This document shows positions 24,714 to 33,313 of a stretch of 64,000 bases of DNA, in pieces (the stretch's first letter is position 1; each line of letters starts with the position of its first letter). Source of the stretch: FEN-1073 sp963780865 (GTDB lineage: Bacteria; Chloroflexota; Anaerolineae; Anaerolineales; RBG-16-64-43). The stretch spans positions 186,001-250,000 of the forward strand of contig CAWADT010000013.1 in assembly GCA_963780865.1 (NCBI GenBank). Direction: 5' to 3'. Position numbers and translations under genes: made by a program. The notes below the pieces were generated by a model. It worked only from the letters and a program-made list of their open reading frames with translations. It was not told where the DNA came from and searched no databases.

Positions 24714-25003
24714 TTGAGATCGCTGAAAAAGTCCGCTCGTCGGAGGATAAATCCTCCGCCTAATAACAGCGCCGGTCCCGGCTTCCCCCGCTTCCCTCGC
24801 TTCGCAAGGGCAAGCGCGAGGGCAGCCCGCCCCGGTGGGGTGGGCCGGGGGCGTAGGGAAAAAATAAATCCGCCTTTACGTCCCGGCTTGAGCCGTGCGG
24901 CTCCCCTCGCGTTTTTGGCGAGGGCTGGTGTTTGAACGGAGCGCTTGTCCCGCGCTCCTCGCGGGATTAGCTCCTTTCGCATGAAGTTTTTCAGCAATCT
25001 CAA
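24714..25003. mobile_element. MITE-like element with 19-bp terminal inverted repeats
   Basis: A 290-bp non-coding segment bounded by TTGAGATCGCTGAAAAAGT on the left and its near-perfect inverse on the right (17 of 19 matches). The interior is rich in further hairpins and has no open frame of interest. The GCTGAAAAAGT end resembles ends of several transposase families. I cannot see a clean target-site duplication (left flank ..GTAAT, right flank TATTT..). No transposase gene is in the window, so it would be non-autonomous. Confidence 0.55.
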
Positions 25004-25599
25004 TATTTTTTATCCTGCCGCTACGGGTGCAAGCAATACCGGAGGCTGGTTGAGCATGTTCTTTTGATACATTGAGTGAAATCGAGTGCCTGGCCCAAGA
25101 ACATTATTTATTTTTGTGGATATTATTTCCAGCTTGTTTTCTTGCAGAAGTATTTCCACCGGCAATCCCTGCATCGATCGGATTCTCTTCGATAGAATCT
25201 CGAAACCGGCTGGCGATTAAGAAAAGAACCGAGCGGATCGGAGGGCAATCGGCCAGGCAGGGAAAGTGCGATGCGCCAACTTGTACGCCGCACGATCCAG
25301 TTCGATTTCTCCGGTTTGGGCACGGCACCATCACCGCCGTTAAACTATGATGATTCTACACCTTAGAACTAATGGATGAACGAGTCCTCGATGCAGGGTT
25401 GGCGATCGCCCTCATCGCGATGGTCGGATGATCATTCCGTTCCATTCGAAATCGGCGCCAAAAACCAGCACTTAAAAAGACAAACCAACCTTTTTATCGT
25501 CTATTCCCAACCCAAGGGTAAGCTAAAATAATAGGCATTTATAGGTGAAAAATTACTATTATTGGCTATTAATTAAGAATCTTGATATTCAGAAATATC
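25004..25599. other. non-coding stretch before the DUF2089 operon
   Basis: About 600 bases, increasingly AT-rich toward the right. A 92-codon open frame at 25072-25350 has no ribosome site and unconvincing composition. I see no RNA gene or repeat that I can name here. Confidence 0.5.
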
Positions 25600-25632
25600 A
25601 ATACTAATATTAATAATATCAATATTAGTATT
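25600..25632. promoter_or_regulatory. 12-bp palindromic operator upstream of the DUF2089 gene
   Basis: AATACTAATATT (25600-25611) and its exact inverse (25621-25632) with a nine-base spacer. The right arm overlaps the -35 box of the promoter at 25631, the position expected for a repressor site. Confidence 0.65.
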
Positions 25633-25659
25633 GACAATATTGAACATACTAGGTATTAT
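25631..25659 (+). promoter_or_regulatory. strong sigma70-type promoter of the DUF2089 operon
   Basis: TTGACA (25631-25636), 17-base spacer, TATTAT (25654-25659). The leader would be about 16 bases, with GAGG just before the ATG at 25682. Confidence 0.75.
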
Positions 25660-25681
25660 ATTGAGTATTGCAGAGGAATAA

Positions 25682-26047
25682 ATGCCAATTGCCCCATCAA
25701 CTTGCCCAATTTGTCAGTCAACCCTATCCATCGCCCGATTGCATTGCAATTCCTGCGGCTCTTCCTTGGAAGGGGATTTCCAGCTTGGCGGATGGGCCGG
25801 CCTATCTCCGGAACAGTTGAGTTTTATCGAAACCTTCGTCCGCTGTGAGGGGAAACTCAACCGGATGGAAAAGGAAGTGGGTCTTTCTTATCCGACGCTT
25901 CGCAACCGGTTGCAGGAGATTATCCGGCTGATGGGCTACGAACCCGGCTCGCAGGAGGATACGGAGGAGGATCGCCGCCATGTGCTCGAAGACGTCGCCG
26001 CCGGCCGAATGACTGCGCAGGAAGCAATCCAACATTTAAAGAATTGA
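25682..26047 (+). CDS. DUF2089-family zinc-ribbon / helix-turn-helix protein
   Basis: A 121-residue protein of the DUF2089 type. An N-terminal zinc ribbon (C8, C11, C22, C25) leads to a helical domain with the family pattern LSFIETFVRCEGKLNRMEKE followed by GLSYPTLRNRLQEI, which resembles a DNA-binding helix-turn-helix. The C-terminus ends in DVAAGRMTAQEAIQHLK, a short SHOCT-like motif also present at the end of the next protein. It is first in a two-gene unit, 12 bases before its partner, behind a palindromic operator, so autoregulation is likely. The signal is unknown. Confidence 0.85.
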   Translation: MPIAPSTCPICQSTLSIARLHCNSCGSSLEGDFQLGGWAGLSPEQLSFIETFVRCEGKLNRMEKEVGLSYPTLRNRLQEIIRLMGYEPGSQEDTEEDRRHVLEDVAAGRMTAQEAIQHLKN

Positions 26048-26059
26048 CCAGGAGGATAA

Positions 26060-27148
26060 ATGACTGAAAAAGAGTTCCTAAGCGGAGTGAGCGCGCCCTC
26101 GATCCGCATCGAATGGTGCGAGAAGGATCTCACGATCGAGGGCTGGAGCGAACCGCGGGTGATGCTGGAATGCGATGAAGAACCGAAAGTGGAGCTCCTC
26201 GAGCAGGGGATCGCCGTCTCGGCCGAGGAGGATTTGTGTCTTAAAGTGCCGTTTACCGCGAAGGTGGAAGTGGTGAAGGCCGGCGCCGATCTCGTGGTGC
26301 GCGATCTGAAAACTTCGGTCGTGGTACGCGAATGCATGGGCGATGTGATTCTACGGCATTGCGATAGCGCCGATCTGGGTATCGTTCAGGGCGATCTTAA
26401 AATCCGCGATCTCGGCGGCGATTTGAAAGCGCAAAAGATTTCCCGGGATGCAAAGCTCCGCCATGTTCTGGGAGCCGTCGAATTGGATGCCGGCGGCGAC
26501 GTTCGGATTGAACAGCCCGCCGCCCAGGTGCAGATCCGCGCCGGCGGCGATGCTTCGATCGCCGTCCTGCCAAAACCCGGATCGGAAAACAGCATCGTCG
26601 CCCATGGAGACCTCCGCTGTTATCTGCCTTCGGGAGCATCGGTCGTCGTGGAAGGAAAGGCCGGCGGCGACAGTTTTGTGCGTTTGCCGACCGACGGAAA
26701 AGAGACGCAACCTGTATCGGAAAACGGGTCCTTGCCGGTCACCCTCGGCAAGGGCGAAGCCCGCCTGCGGCTCGAAGCCGAAGGCGATCTATGGATTGGA
26801 GGATGGATGGACGTCGATTCGTGGGGCGAATGGCGGGAACTGGGCCGGGATATGGGTCAGATGGGGATGGAATTCGGAATGCTGGCCGGCGAGTTCGGCC
26901 GGTGGGTCGAACGGAATATGCACGATAAATTCAGCCAGTACGATAAACGCCTGCGGCGCAAGATGGAAGAAAGCAAATTTACGCAGGACCGCCGCCGGTA
27001 TTCCTGGAACGCGCCCTCGCCGCAGTCGCCGTCTGCGACCGGCGCAGGCGAAAGCGAGCGCCTGTCCATTCTGGATATGCTGCAAAAAGGGAAGATCACC
27101 GTCGATGAAGCGGAACGGCTGCTCACCGCGCTTGAAAAAAAAGGTTGA
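26060..27148 (+). CDS. DUF4097-like beta-helix protein with C-terminal SHOCT-like motif
   Basis: A 362-residue soluble protein. The first two thirds is a succession of short strands of the type VVVRECMGDVILRHCDSADLGI, AEGDL, AGGDVRI, as in DUF4097/adhesin-like or bactofilin-like beta-helices. A helical, charged linker (about 255-300, with WGEWRELGRDMGQMG) follows, and the C-terminus has ILDMLQKGKITVDEAERLL, the LiaX/YvlB-type SHOCT-like motif. It is co-transcribed with the DUF2089 regulator, a pairing known in Gram-positive envelope-stress systems; a role in envelope stress sensing is inferred from that. Ribosome site AGGAGG is clear. Confidence 0.75.
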   Translation: MTEKEFLSGVSAPSIRIEWCEKDLTIEGWSEPRVMLECDEEPKVELLEQGIAVSAEEDLCLKVPFTAKVEVVKAGADLVVRDLKTSVVVRECMGDVILRHCDSADLGIVQGDLKIRDLGGDLKAQKISRDAKLRHVLGAVELDAGGDVRIEQPAAQVQIRAGGDASIAVLPKPGSENSIVAHGDLRCYLPSGASVVVEGKAGGDSFVRLPTDGKETQPVSENGSLPVTLGKGEARLRLEAEGDLWIGGWMDVDSWGEWRELGRDMGQMGMEFGMLAGEFGRWVERNMHDKFSQYDKRLRRKMEESKFTQDRRRYSWNAPSPQSPSATGAGESERLSILDMLQKGKITVDEAERLLTALEKKG

Positions 27149-27242
27149 TCCACTCGCCGTACGTTGGAGCACCGCTGATCCATGTGTAGTGCTTTGATGG
27201 CGTAGCTTCCACCCAGCTAAAAAACTCACGAAGGATAATTCG

Positions 27243-28568
27243 ATGGACCGTTCAACCGCTCCAAAAAATCCCATGGCGCGCGTGATGTCGCTGCGCGATT
27301 TCCGGCTTCTGTTTGCCGGCGCCGCCACTTCCCTGCTGGGCGACCAATTCGCACTGATCGCCACGCCCTGGCTGGTGTTGAAGCTTACCGGCGATCCTCT
27401 GGCGCTCGGCATCGTGCTGGCGCTGGAAGGAATCCCGCGCGCCATCTTTATGCTCCTAGGAGGCGCGATCACGGACCGGGTCTCACCGCGGCTCCTGATG
27501 CTGGCTTCGGATCTCATCCGCTGCGCCTTAACCGTGGCGATGGCGGCGGCCGTTTTCACGGGAGCGGTCCAGATGTGGATGATGTACGCCTTCGGCCTGG
27601 GGTTCGGATTGGTGGCGGGATTCGCCATCCCGGCCGAGAACAGCATCGTTCCCATGCTCGTTGCGGCGGAGGACTTGCAGGCGGGCAACTCGATCATCAT
27701 GGGGATCGCCCAACTGACGGGATTCATCGGGCCCACGGTTGCCGGGATCATCATCGGCGTATTCTCCCGTTCAACCTTCGGGATCGGCTTGGCCTTCGCC
27801 GTCGACGCGGCGAGCTTCGCCGTTTCCGCGACCACGCTCCGGTTGATGCGCGGCGGCGGACGTTCGCCTTCGGCAAGCCGTGCCGAGCCGGAAAGCATTT
27901 GGTTTTCGATTGCGGCGGGTATCAAATACCTGTGGAACGACAAAGTCCTGCGGCTGATGTTCTTGGTCGTCATGGCGATTAATTTTCTGATCGTCGGTCC
28001 GTTGCTGGTCGGGATCCCGGTGCTCGCCAGCCAGCGTCTTCCGGAAGGTGCGGTGGCGTTCGGATTGTTGATGTCCGCGTATGCCGGGGGAAATCTTTTT
28101 GGTTATTTGGTTGCCGGTTCGCTCCCGAAAGCCGGTGGGACCGCCATGCGGGTGTTTATTCTGGTGCTGCTGACGGGGTTCGGAGTGGTGATCGGCTCGC
28201 TGGGATTTTTGCGTTCGACCGCAGCGGATTTCAGCCTTCTGCTCCTGCTCGGCGTGGGCAACGGCTACCTTTCCATCCTGATGTTCACTTGGATGCAAAC
28301 CCGCACACCACGGGAGATGCTCGGTCGGATGATGAGCATCCTCAGCTTCTCCAATATCGGACTGGTGCCCGTCGCCCAGGCTGTTTCCGGAGCCGTCAGC
28401 AAATGGAGCCTGACGGGGTTGTTTGCGTCGGCCGGAGTCCTGGTGCTGCTGGTGATGGTTTGGACCGCTGTCCAGCCGGGTTTGAAGGAATTCAGCGACA
28501 GCCTCACCGCCGGACCGCAAGACGGAGGAATGGATTCCCGGAAGGAAGAATGCCCATCCGTTGGTTGA
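27243..28568 (+). CDS. MFS efflux transporter (EntS-like, MFS_3)
   Basis: A 441-residue major facilitator with about twelve membrane helices. The N-terminal FRLLFAGAATSLLGDQFALIATPWLVL and GGAITDRVSPRLLM (motif A region) are typical of the EntS/MFS_3 exporters that pump siderophores, macrolides or other amphiphiles. A cytoplasmic linker rich in Ser/Arg separates the two halves, and the C-terminus is hydrophilic. It starts 94 bases after the DUF4097-like gene in the same direction and may belong to the same unit, which would link export to the DUF2089 signal. Substrate unknown. Confidence 0.85.
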   Translation: MDRSTAPKNPMARVMSLRDFRLLFAGAATSLLGDQFALIATPWLVLKLTGDPLALGIVLALEGIPRAIFMLLGGAITDRVSPRLLMLASDLIRCALTVAMAAAVFTGAVQMWMMYAFGLGFGLVAGFAIPAENSIVPMLVAAEDLQAGNSIIMGIAQLTGFIGPTVAGIIIGVFSRSTFGIGLAFAVDAASFAVSATTLRLMRGGGRSPSASRAEPESIWFSIAAGIKYLWNDKVLRLMFLVVMAINFLIVGPLLVGIPVLASQRLPEGAVAFGLLMSAYAGGNLFGYLVAGSLPKAGGTAMRVFILVLLTGFGVVIGSLGFLRSTAADFSLLLLLGVGNGYLSILMFTWMQTRTPREMLGRMMSILSFSNIGLVPVAQAVSGAVSKWSLTGLFASAGVLVLLVMVWTAVQPGLKEFSDSLTAGPQDGGMDSRKEECPSVG

Positions 28569-28681
28569 TCGAATGCGTTGAGGGTGTTAACCATTTGATA
28601 ATTCTTTTGGAATAAAATGGGCTTTGGGAATTGAATTCGCGGCGGCGTTTCGTACGAAATAGCGGTTTGCTGGAGAAGCCT

Positions 28682-29356
28682 ATGGAAATTTTAAAGAATA
28701 TCCATCAAATACCGGGAGTCATGGCGAATTCTTATCTGATTATTGAGCCGGATGGGTTGACCCTGATCGACGCCGGAATTCCGGGCAATGGCAGCAAAAT
28801 CCTTGGGTACATCGGGAGCCTGGGGCGGAAACCGGTGGACTTGCGGCGAATCCTGATCACGCATGCCGATATGGATCATGTGGGAAGCTTGGGCGCCGTA
28901 AAGAAGGCAACGGGAGCGCGCGTTTATTCCAGTGCAGTGGAATCTCAGGCAATGGCGGAAGGGCATTCCTCCCGTCCGGTCAAGGCGGGGGAAAATCCCG
29001 TTCGGCGCCTGCTATTTTCCGTCATGGGGCGTTTTTTCAGCGCCAAGCCGGGCCCGGCGGATGAATTGCTCAAGGATGGGCAGGTGCTGCCGATCCTTCA
29101 GGGTCTGAAGGTGGTGGAAACAATCGGTCACACACCGGGCCACCTTTCGTATTATTTGCCCGCCGAGGGTGTTTTGTTTACCGGGGATTCGATCGTCGCG
29201 GACGACAAAGGGTTGCAGAAATCGCGGCCGAACTTTACCTGGGATCCGGCGAAAGCCGCGGAGGCCGTCCGGCGTCAGTCGGCTCTGGGAGCGCGGATCG
29301 TCTGCCCGGGCCATGGGCCGGTAGTCACGGATGCCGCGGGCAGATTTCCATCCTGA
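28682..29356 (+). CDS. MBL-fold metallo-hydrolase
   Basis: A 224-residue metallo-beta-lactamase-fold hydrolase. The metal motif is THADMDHVG (H61, D63, D65, H66), so the usual second His of HxHxDH is Asp. Later ligands are in GHTPGHLS, FTGDSI (Asp) and CPGHGPV. The fold covers glyoxalase II, lactonases, phosphodiesterases and others; the substrate cannot be named. The ATG at 28682 lies after GGAGAAGCCT and starts MEILKNIHQIPG as relatives do. It follows the MFS gene by about 110 bases. Confidence 0.85.
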   Translation: MEILKNIHQIPGVMANSYLIIEPDGLTLIDAGIPGNGSKILGYIGSLGRKPVDLRRILITHADMDHVGSLGAVKKATGARVYSSAVESQAMAEGHSSRPVKAGENPVRRLLFSVMGRFFSAKPGPADELLKDGQVLPILQGLKVVETIGHTPGHLSYYLPAEGVLFTGDSIVADDKGLQKSRPNFTWDPAKAAEAVRRQSALGARIVCPGHGPVVTDAAGRFPS

Positions 29357-29649
29357 GTATTATCCCGCGCCGTCAGAATAGGACGCGCGTCGCGAAACGT
29401 ATCTACTCAGTAGGGCTTCCCAATTTGTATACGGATTGCACCGAAAAGAGCCGAATACACTAAAAAACAGTAGTTGTGCTTTTTCACCAAAGGAAATTTT
29501 TCGGTGATTTCGGAATTTTTCCGTGTTTCGGTGTACGTTTTCCCAGGCCTGAGTGGTTACCGCGAAACGAAGGAAGAAATTTTGAGGCCATCATCGAAAG
29601 AATATTCCACTTGATAGCACCAGGAAAATTCTTTCGGCAAAGTTCCCGC
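29357..29649. other. non-coding stretch between convergent genes
   Basis: About 290 AT-leaning bases between the convergent MBL and TPR genes. It contains short self-complementary runs (TTTTTCGGTGATTTCGG region near 29500) but no feature I can name. Confidence 0.4.
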
Positions 29650-30408
29650 TCAGGTTTTTTTAGTCGCCGTTTTGGAATTAATCGGTGTGAGGCTCGGCGG
29701 GGCGGTGAGCGTGATGGTCGGGGTCGAGGTGGGTGTCGGCTTCAGGGTCTCGGTGGGGGTGAGCGTACTTGTCCACGCGGGCGGCAAAGTGGGCATAACG
29801 ATAGCCTGCGTAGTGGGTGTAGCGGTTATCGATAAGTGGGAGATTGCGGGTCCGACCAACCCGACATATAGAATGGTGCCAATCACTCCCAAGATGACGA
29901 TGATCAAAATAATGGAAACGATCCGAAACCATCGCCCGGATGAGTTGGATTTTCGGCCGGTTTCCGATGGCGGTTCCAGCCCCTCAACCGAAGCTTTTTG
30001 TTTGCCGGCCGGGCGGGATTTTTCAATTCCGGCATCTGAAGAAGGCAAAACCGATAAAACGGGAGAGACGGATTTTCGATCGGCGGGGGATTCGGTTTTT
30101 GTGGCTTGAGCGGAAGGGGACCGATTTTTTCCCAGAAACAGTTCTTCCGTGCGTTTGCCCAAGAGATGCGCGAGCCGGGATTGCGCCACGGTGTTGTTTG
30201 GATTGATTCGCAACACGCGTTCCAGGCAGTCTTTCTGCTGGGCGGCATCGGATAGGACAAAACTCATCAGAAGCCAGCCCTGTTCCGAAGACGGGTTGTT
30301 CATCAAGAACTTAGACAGGACTTCCTTCGCCTGCTCCAAACGGCCGGTCTTCACCAGTTGAGTGGCGGTGGTCAGGGGATCGGAAGCGGATGGGAAGGAT
30401 TCGGTCAT
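29650..30408 (-). CDS. TPR protein with a membrane anchor and Thr/Pro-rich tail
   Basis: A 252-residue bitopic protein. Residues about 10-85 hold two tetratricopeptide-like units (TQLVKTGRLEQAKEVLSKFL; ERVLRINPNNTVAQSRLAHL), then a polar linker, one membrane helix (about 160-185, IVSIILIIVILGVIGTILYV) and an exposed tail of about 50 residues made of Thr, Pro and Ser. With the N-terminus inside, the tail would be outside the membrane and a good O-glycosylation target. It is divergent from the kinase gene. No enzymatic motif; role unknown. Confidence 0.75.
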   Translation of the reverse strand: MTESFPSASDPLTTATQLVKTGRLEQAKEVLSKFLMNNPSSEQGWLLMSFVLSDAAQQKDCLERVLRINPNNTVAQSRLAHLLGKRTEELFLGKNRSPSAQATKTESPADRKSVSPVLSVLPSSDAGIEKSRPAGKQKASVEGLEPPSETGRKSNSSGRWFRIVSIILIIVILGVIGTILYVGLVGPAISHLSITATPTTQAIVMPTLPPAWTSTLTPTETLKPTPTSTPTITLTAPPSLTPINSKTATKKT

Positions 30409-30520
30409 GGTTTTTTCGGTGCTTTATTCCCAGCCTAAGTATGTCATAAGGTGGGCAATATTGTCAAAAGCCTCTCCGGGAAAAGATTCCTCCATGGTTT
30501 ACGGTTTTTTCACCAGGGTT

Positions 30521-30529
30521 TGATATAAT
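30521..30529 (+). promoter_or_regulatory. extended -10 promoter of the kinase gene
   Basis: TGATATAAT, a perfect -10 with the TGn extension, giving a leader of about 85 bases. The -35 region is weak, as is common with extended -10 promoters. Confidence 0.55.
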
Positions 30530-30621
30530 CTTCGTTCAAAAACGAGGTTCCAACTTCAGAAGCGCTCCCGGGAAAAGCTGTGGGCAACACGCCGGGAACG
30601 CCGGAGTTGGCCGGAGAAAAG

Positions 30622-32670
30622 ATGGCGCTGGAAAAGGGATATCTGTTATACGGACGTTATCGGATTGAATCCGTTTTGGGCCGCGGCGGGATGGGCTCGG
30701 TATATCAGGCGCTGGATGAAAACCTCGGCATCCAGGTCGCGGTCAAAGAGAATTTATTCACCACCGAAGAATACGCGCGGCAATTCCGGCGCGAAGCTAC
30801 GATTCTGGCCGGCTTGCGGCACTCCAACCTCCCTCGGGTAACGGACCATTTCGTCATCGCCGGACAAGGCCAGTACCTGGTGATGGATTTCATCGACGGC
30901 GAAGACCTCCGGTCGAGGATCGATAAAGGCAACCTGCCCAACGAACGCCAGACGATTGACTGGGCGCGCCAAATTTGCGACGCGCTGCACTATTTGCACA
31001 ATCGCCAGCCCCCCGTCGTGCACCGGGATATCAAACCGGGAAACATCCGCATCACGCCAGACGGACGCGCGGTCCTGGTGGATTTCGGCCTGGCGCGGTT
31101 GATGGAGGGCCCGACCACGACCACCGGAGCAAAAGCCATGACTCCGGGCTATTCCCCGCCGGAACAATATGGCGCCAGCCGGACGGACGCCCGAACCGAC
31201 ATCTACGCCCTCGCGGCGACGCTCTACACGCTGCTGACCGGAGGGATGCCGGAAGACGGCCTGGAAAGGGCCCTGGGACAAAAATCGCTGACCCCGATCC
31301 GCACCCGCAATCCGAAAGTCTCGGCGGGGGTGGCTGCGGCCATCGAAAAAGCCCTGGAGGTTCTACCGGAGAACCGTTATCAGGTCATCGGTGATTTCCA
31401 AAAGGCGCTCACCCTCGCGTTGCCGCCGGTTGTACAGACTCCAACCGTTTCTGCGCCGCTCAAGAAATCCGGAACCGCTGCCGCCGCTCCGAAGAAACCG
31501 ACCGCTCCGCCGAAAATTCCCGGCAAATCCGCGCCCCGGCGCCGCGGCAGATTTCGTCTGGGCTGCTCTTTGGCGATCGGCTTCCTGGCGCTGCTCGTGG
31601 CCGCGGTAGGATTGATTTTTGCCCTCGTCGGACCGTCCAATGTCGTCGCTTCCCTGCAATCGCTTTATACATCGACCCCGGCCATTGTGGCAGCCGGGCG
31701 GACCGAAACAGCGTTGATTCCCACCGTCTCCGTCACACCGCTCGGGGTTGTCGCCAGCAAGACGATCAGTGGGACGGATACTCCCGTCCCGACGGTCACG
31801 CTGACCGCCGTGGCCACCCCCGTGGGAAAATCCGGGATGATTGCTTTTGTCTCGGATCGGACGGGAATCCCGCAATTATTTTCCATGGATTTGGATGGCA
31901 AGAACGTCAAGCAGTTGACCAACTTACTGGAAGGAGCATGCCAGCCGGATTGGTCTCCGGATGGGATGCAACTGATTTTTACCTCACCGTGTAAATCCAT
32001 TGTCGCGTATCCACGGCAATATACCAAAACCTCCATCTACCGGATGAATGCGGACGGATCCGGCCAGACTTCACTGACCAAGGTTCCCGGCGGCGATTTC
32101 GATCCTGCGTGGTCGCCGGATGGAAAGTCCATCGCCGTGACTTCGATGCAAGACGGACGGCAGCATATTTATATAATGGATGCGAATGGAGATAACCGCC
32201 GCTTGCTCAGCATCGCCGGCGGAGTCGACTATCAACCAAGATGGTCGCCCGATGGACAGCAGATTGTATTTGTCACTTCACCCGGCGACCGTTCGATCGT
32301 GTTTATCGAAAATGCCGATCCGACGAGTTTTATCTTGAGCCGGCTGGAATTTTCGACGGTGACCTATTCCACGGAAAGCCCCGACTGGTCGGTTGGCAAT
32401 TACATCTTATACGTCCTGGCAAACCATGGACAGGTTGTCATCTACAAGGAAGACTCGCGGTTCAATCAAATTCCTCTCAGCCCGGCGTATCAAGGCACGA
32501 CCGTGGCTAGGTTCTCCCCGGATGGGCAATGGGTTCTGTTCGATATGGACGTCAAGCTGAACCGAGATATTTACCTCACCCCCATCGTCGGAGCGGCAGA
32601 ACCCCGCCGGATCACGACCGAGCGTTCGATCGAAACCGACCCCGCCTGGCGGCCGATTTCCACCACTTGA
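30622..32670 (+). CDS. membrane Ser/Thr protein kinase with extracytoplasmic PD40 propeller
   Basis: A 682-residue PknB-type kinase. Catalytic domain about 10-265: G-loop GRGGMGSV (20-26), K42 in VAVKE, HRDIKPGN (134-141) and DFG (154-156). A Pro/Lys linker leads to one membrane helix (about 313-336), a Thr/Pro-rich exposed linker, then TolB/PD40-type repeats with WSPDG or FSPDG at least four times. The propeller would be the sensor outside the membrane. The ATG at 30622 follows GGAGAAAAG; a GTG at 30580 would add 14 residues. Substrates unknown; rsmD follows by 31 bases but is probably only co-transcribed. Confidence 0.92.
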   Translation: MALEKGYLLYGRYRIESVLGRGGMGSVYQALDENLGIQVAVKENLFTTEEYARQFRREATILAGLRHSNLPRVTDHFVIAGQGQYLVMDFIDGEDLRSRIDKGNLPNERQTIDWARQICDALHYLHNRQPPVVHRDIKPGNIRITPDGRAVLVDFGLARLMEGPTTTTGAKAMTPGYSPPEQYGASRTDARTDIYALAATLYTLLTGGMPEDGLERALGQKSLTPIRTRNPKVSAGVAAAIEKALEVLPENRYQVIGDFQKALTLALPPVVQTPTVSAPLKKSGTAAAAPKKPTAPPKIPGKSAPRRRGRFRLGCSLAIGFLALLVAAVGLIFALVGPSNVVASLQSLYTSTPAIVAAGRTETALIPTVSVTPLGVVASKTISGTDTPVPTVTLTAVATPVGKSGMIAFVSDRTGIPQLFSMDLDGKNVKQLTNLLEGACQPDWSPDGMQLIFTSPCKSIVAYPRQYTKTSIYRMNADGSGQTSLTKVPGGDFDPAWSPDGKSIAVTSMQDGRQHIYIMDANGDNRRLLSIAGGVDYQPRWSPDGQQIVFVTSPGDRSIVFIENADPTSFILSRLEFSTVTYSTESPDWSVGNYILYVLANHGQVVIYKEDSRFNQIPLSPAYQGTTVARFSPDGQWVLFDMDVKLNRDIYLTPIVGAAEPRRITTERSIETDPAWRPISTT

Positions 32671-32701
32671 TTATCCTCGCCCCGATTTTTATTAAAGGAC
32701 C

Positions 32702-33256
32702 ATGCGCGTAATCGGCGGGACCGCCAAGGGAAGACGATTGAAACCGGTGCCGGGGGATGCCACCCGGCCGATCACCGACCGAGTGAAGGTCGCCTTGTTC
32801 GACCTCATCGGGGGCGAGATACCGGGGACCGCATTCCTCGATTTATTTGCCGGAACCGGCGGGGTGGGGATCGAGGCGCTCTCCCGCGGCGCGCGTCAAG
32901 CGGTCTTCGTGGATTCCAACCCCGATGCGATCCGCACCCTCGGCGAAAACCTCTCCGCCACCCGGCTGCAAGAAAAAGCCGTTATCATTCGATCGGATTC
33001 GTTTTCCTACCTGGAGCGCAGGGAACGGCGCGCGTTCGAGGTGATCTACGTCGCGCCGCCGCAATACCGAAAACTATGGAGCCGGGCGTTGCAATTGATT
33101 GATAACCGCCCGGAATGGCTCGCGCCGGACGGGATGGCCATCGTTCAAATCGATCCGAAAGAATCCGAAACCGTGGAATTCACAAACCTTGTGGAATTCG
33201 ACCGCCGAAAGTACGGAAGCACGCTGCTTATATTTTTTGAGAAACCCGGCCAGTAA
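32702..33256 (+). CDS. rsmD: 16S rRNA (guanine(966)-N(2))-methyltransferase RsmD
   Basis: A 184-residue SAM-dependent methyltransferase that modifies G966 of 16S rRNA. MRVIGGTAKGRRLKP at the N-terminus, RPITDRVKVALFDLI, the SAM-binding FLDLFAGTGGVGIEALSRGA and the VDSNPDA strand are diagnostic. Motif IV, normally DPPY, is APPQY (118-122), with Ala in place of the Asp/Asn that usually contacts the target amine. The open frame is otherwise intact and of normal length. A bidirectional terminator follows immediately. Confidence 0.9.
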   Translation: MRVIGGTAKGRRLKPVPGDATRPITDRVKVALFDLIGGEIPGTAFLDLFAGTGGVGIEALSRGARQAVFVDSNPDAIRTLGENLSATRLQEKAVIIRSDSFSYLERRERRAFEVIYVAPPQYRKLWSRALQLIDNRPEWLAPDGMAIVQIDPKESETVEFTNLVEFDRRKYGSTLLIFFEKPGQ

Positions 33257-33290
33257 AAACAAAACGCCCGGCAGCCGGGCGTTTTGTTTT
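33256..33290. terminator. bidirectional intrinsic terminator
   Basis: Near-perfect palindrome AAAACAAAACGCCCGGC and its inverse about one central base, with A- and T-runs on the two sides, between the convergent rsmD and aldolase genes. Confidence 0.85.
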
Positions 33291-33313
33291 AATTCAGACC
33301 ACCGATTCCGGGA

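Noticed and set aside
24750..24990. CRISPR-like array in the hairpin-rich region
   Set aside because: Repeats are inverted, irregular and without unique spacers; the bounding inverted repeats fit a MITE better. No cas genes.
25072..25350. 92-codon open frame after the MITE-like element
   Set aside because: No ribosome site, TTG start, no family features.
25500..25680. Replication origin at the AT-rich region near gyrB
   Set aside because: No cluster of TTATCCACA boxes and no dnaA, dnaN or recF nearby; the AT-rich sequence is better explained as promoter and operator.
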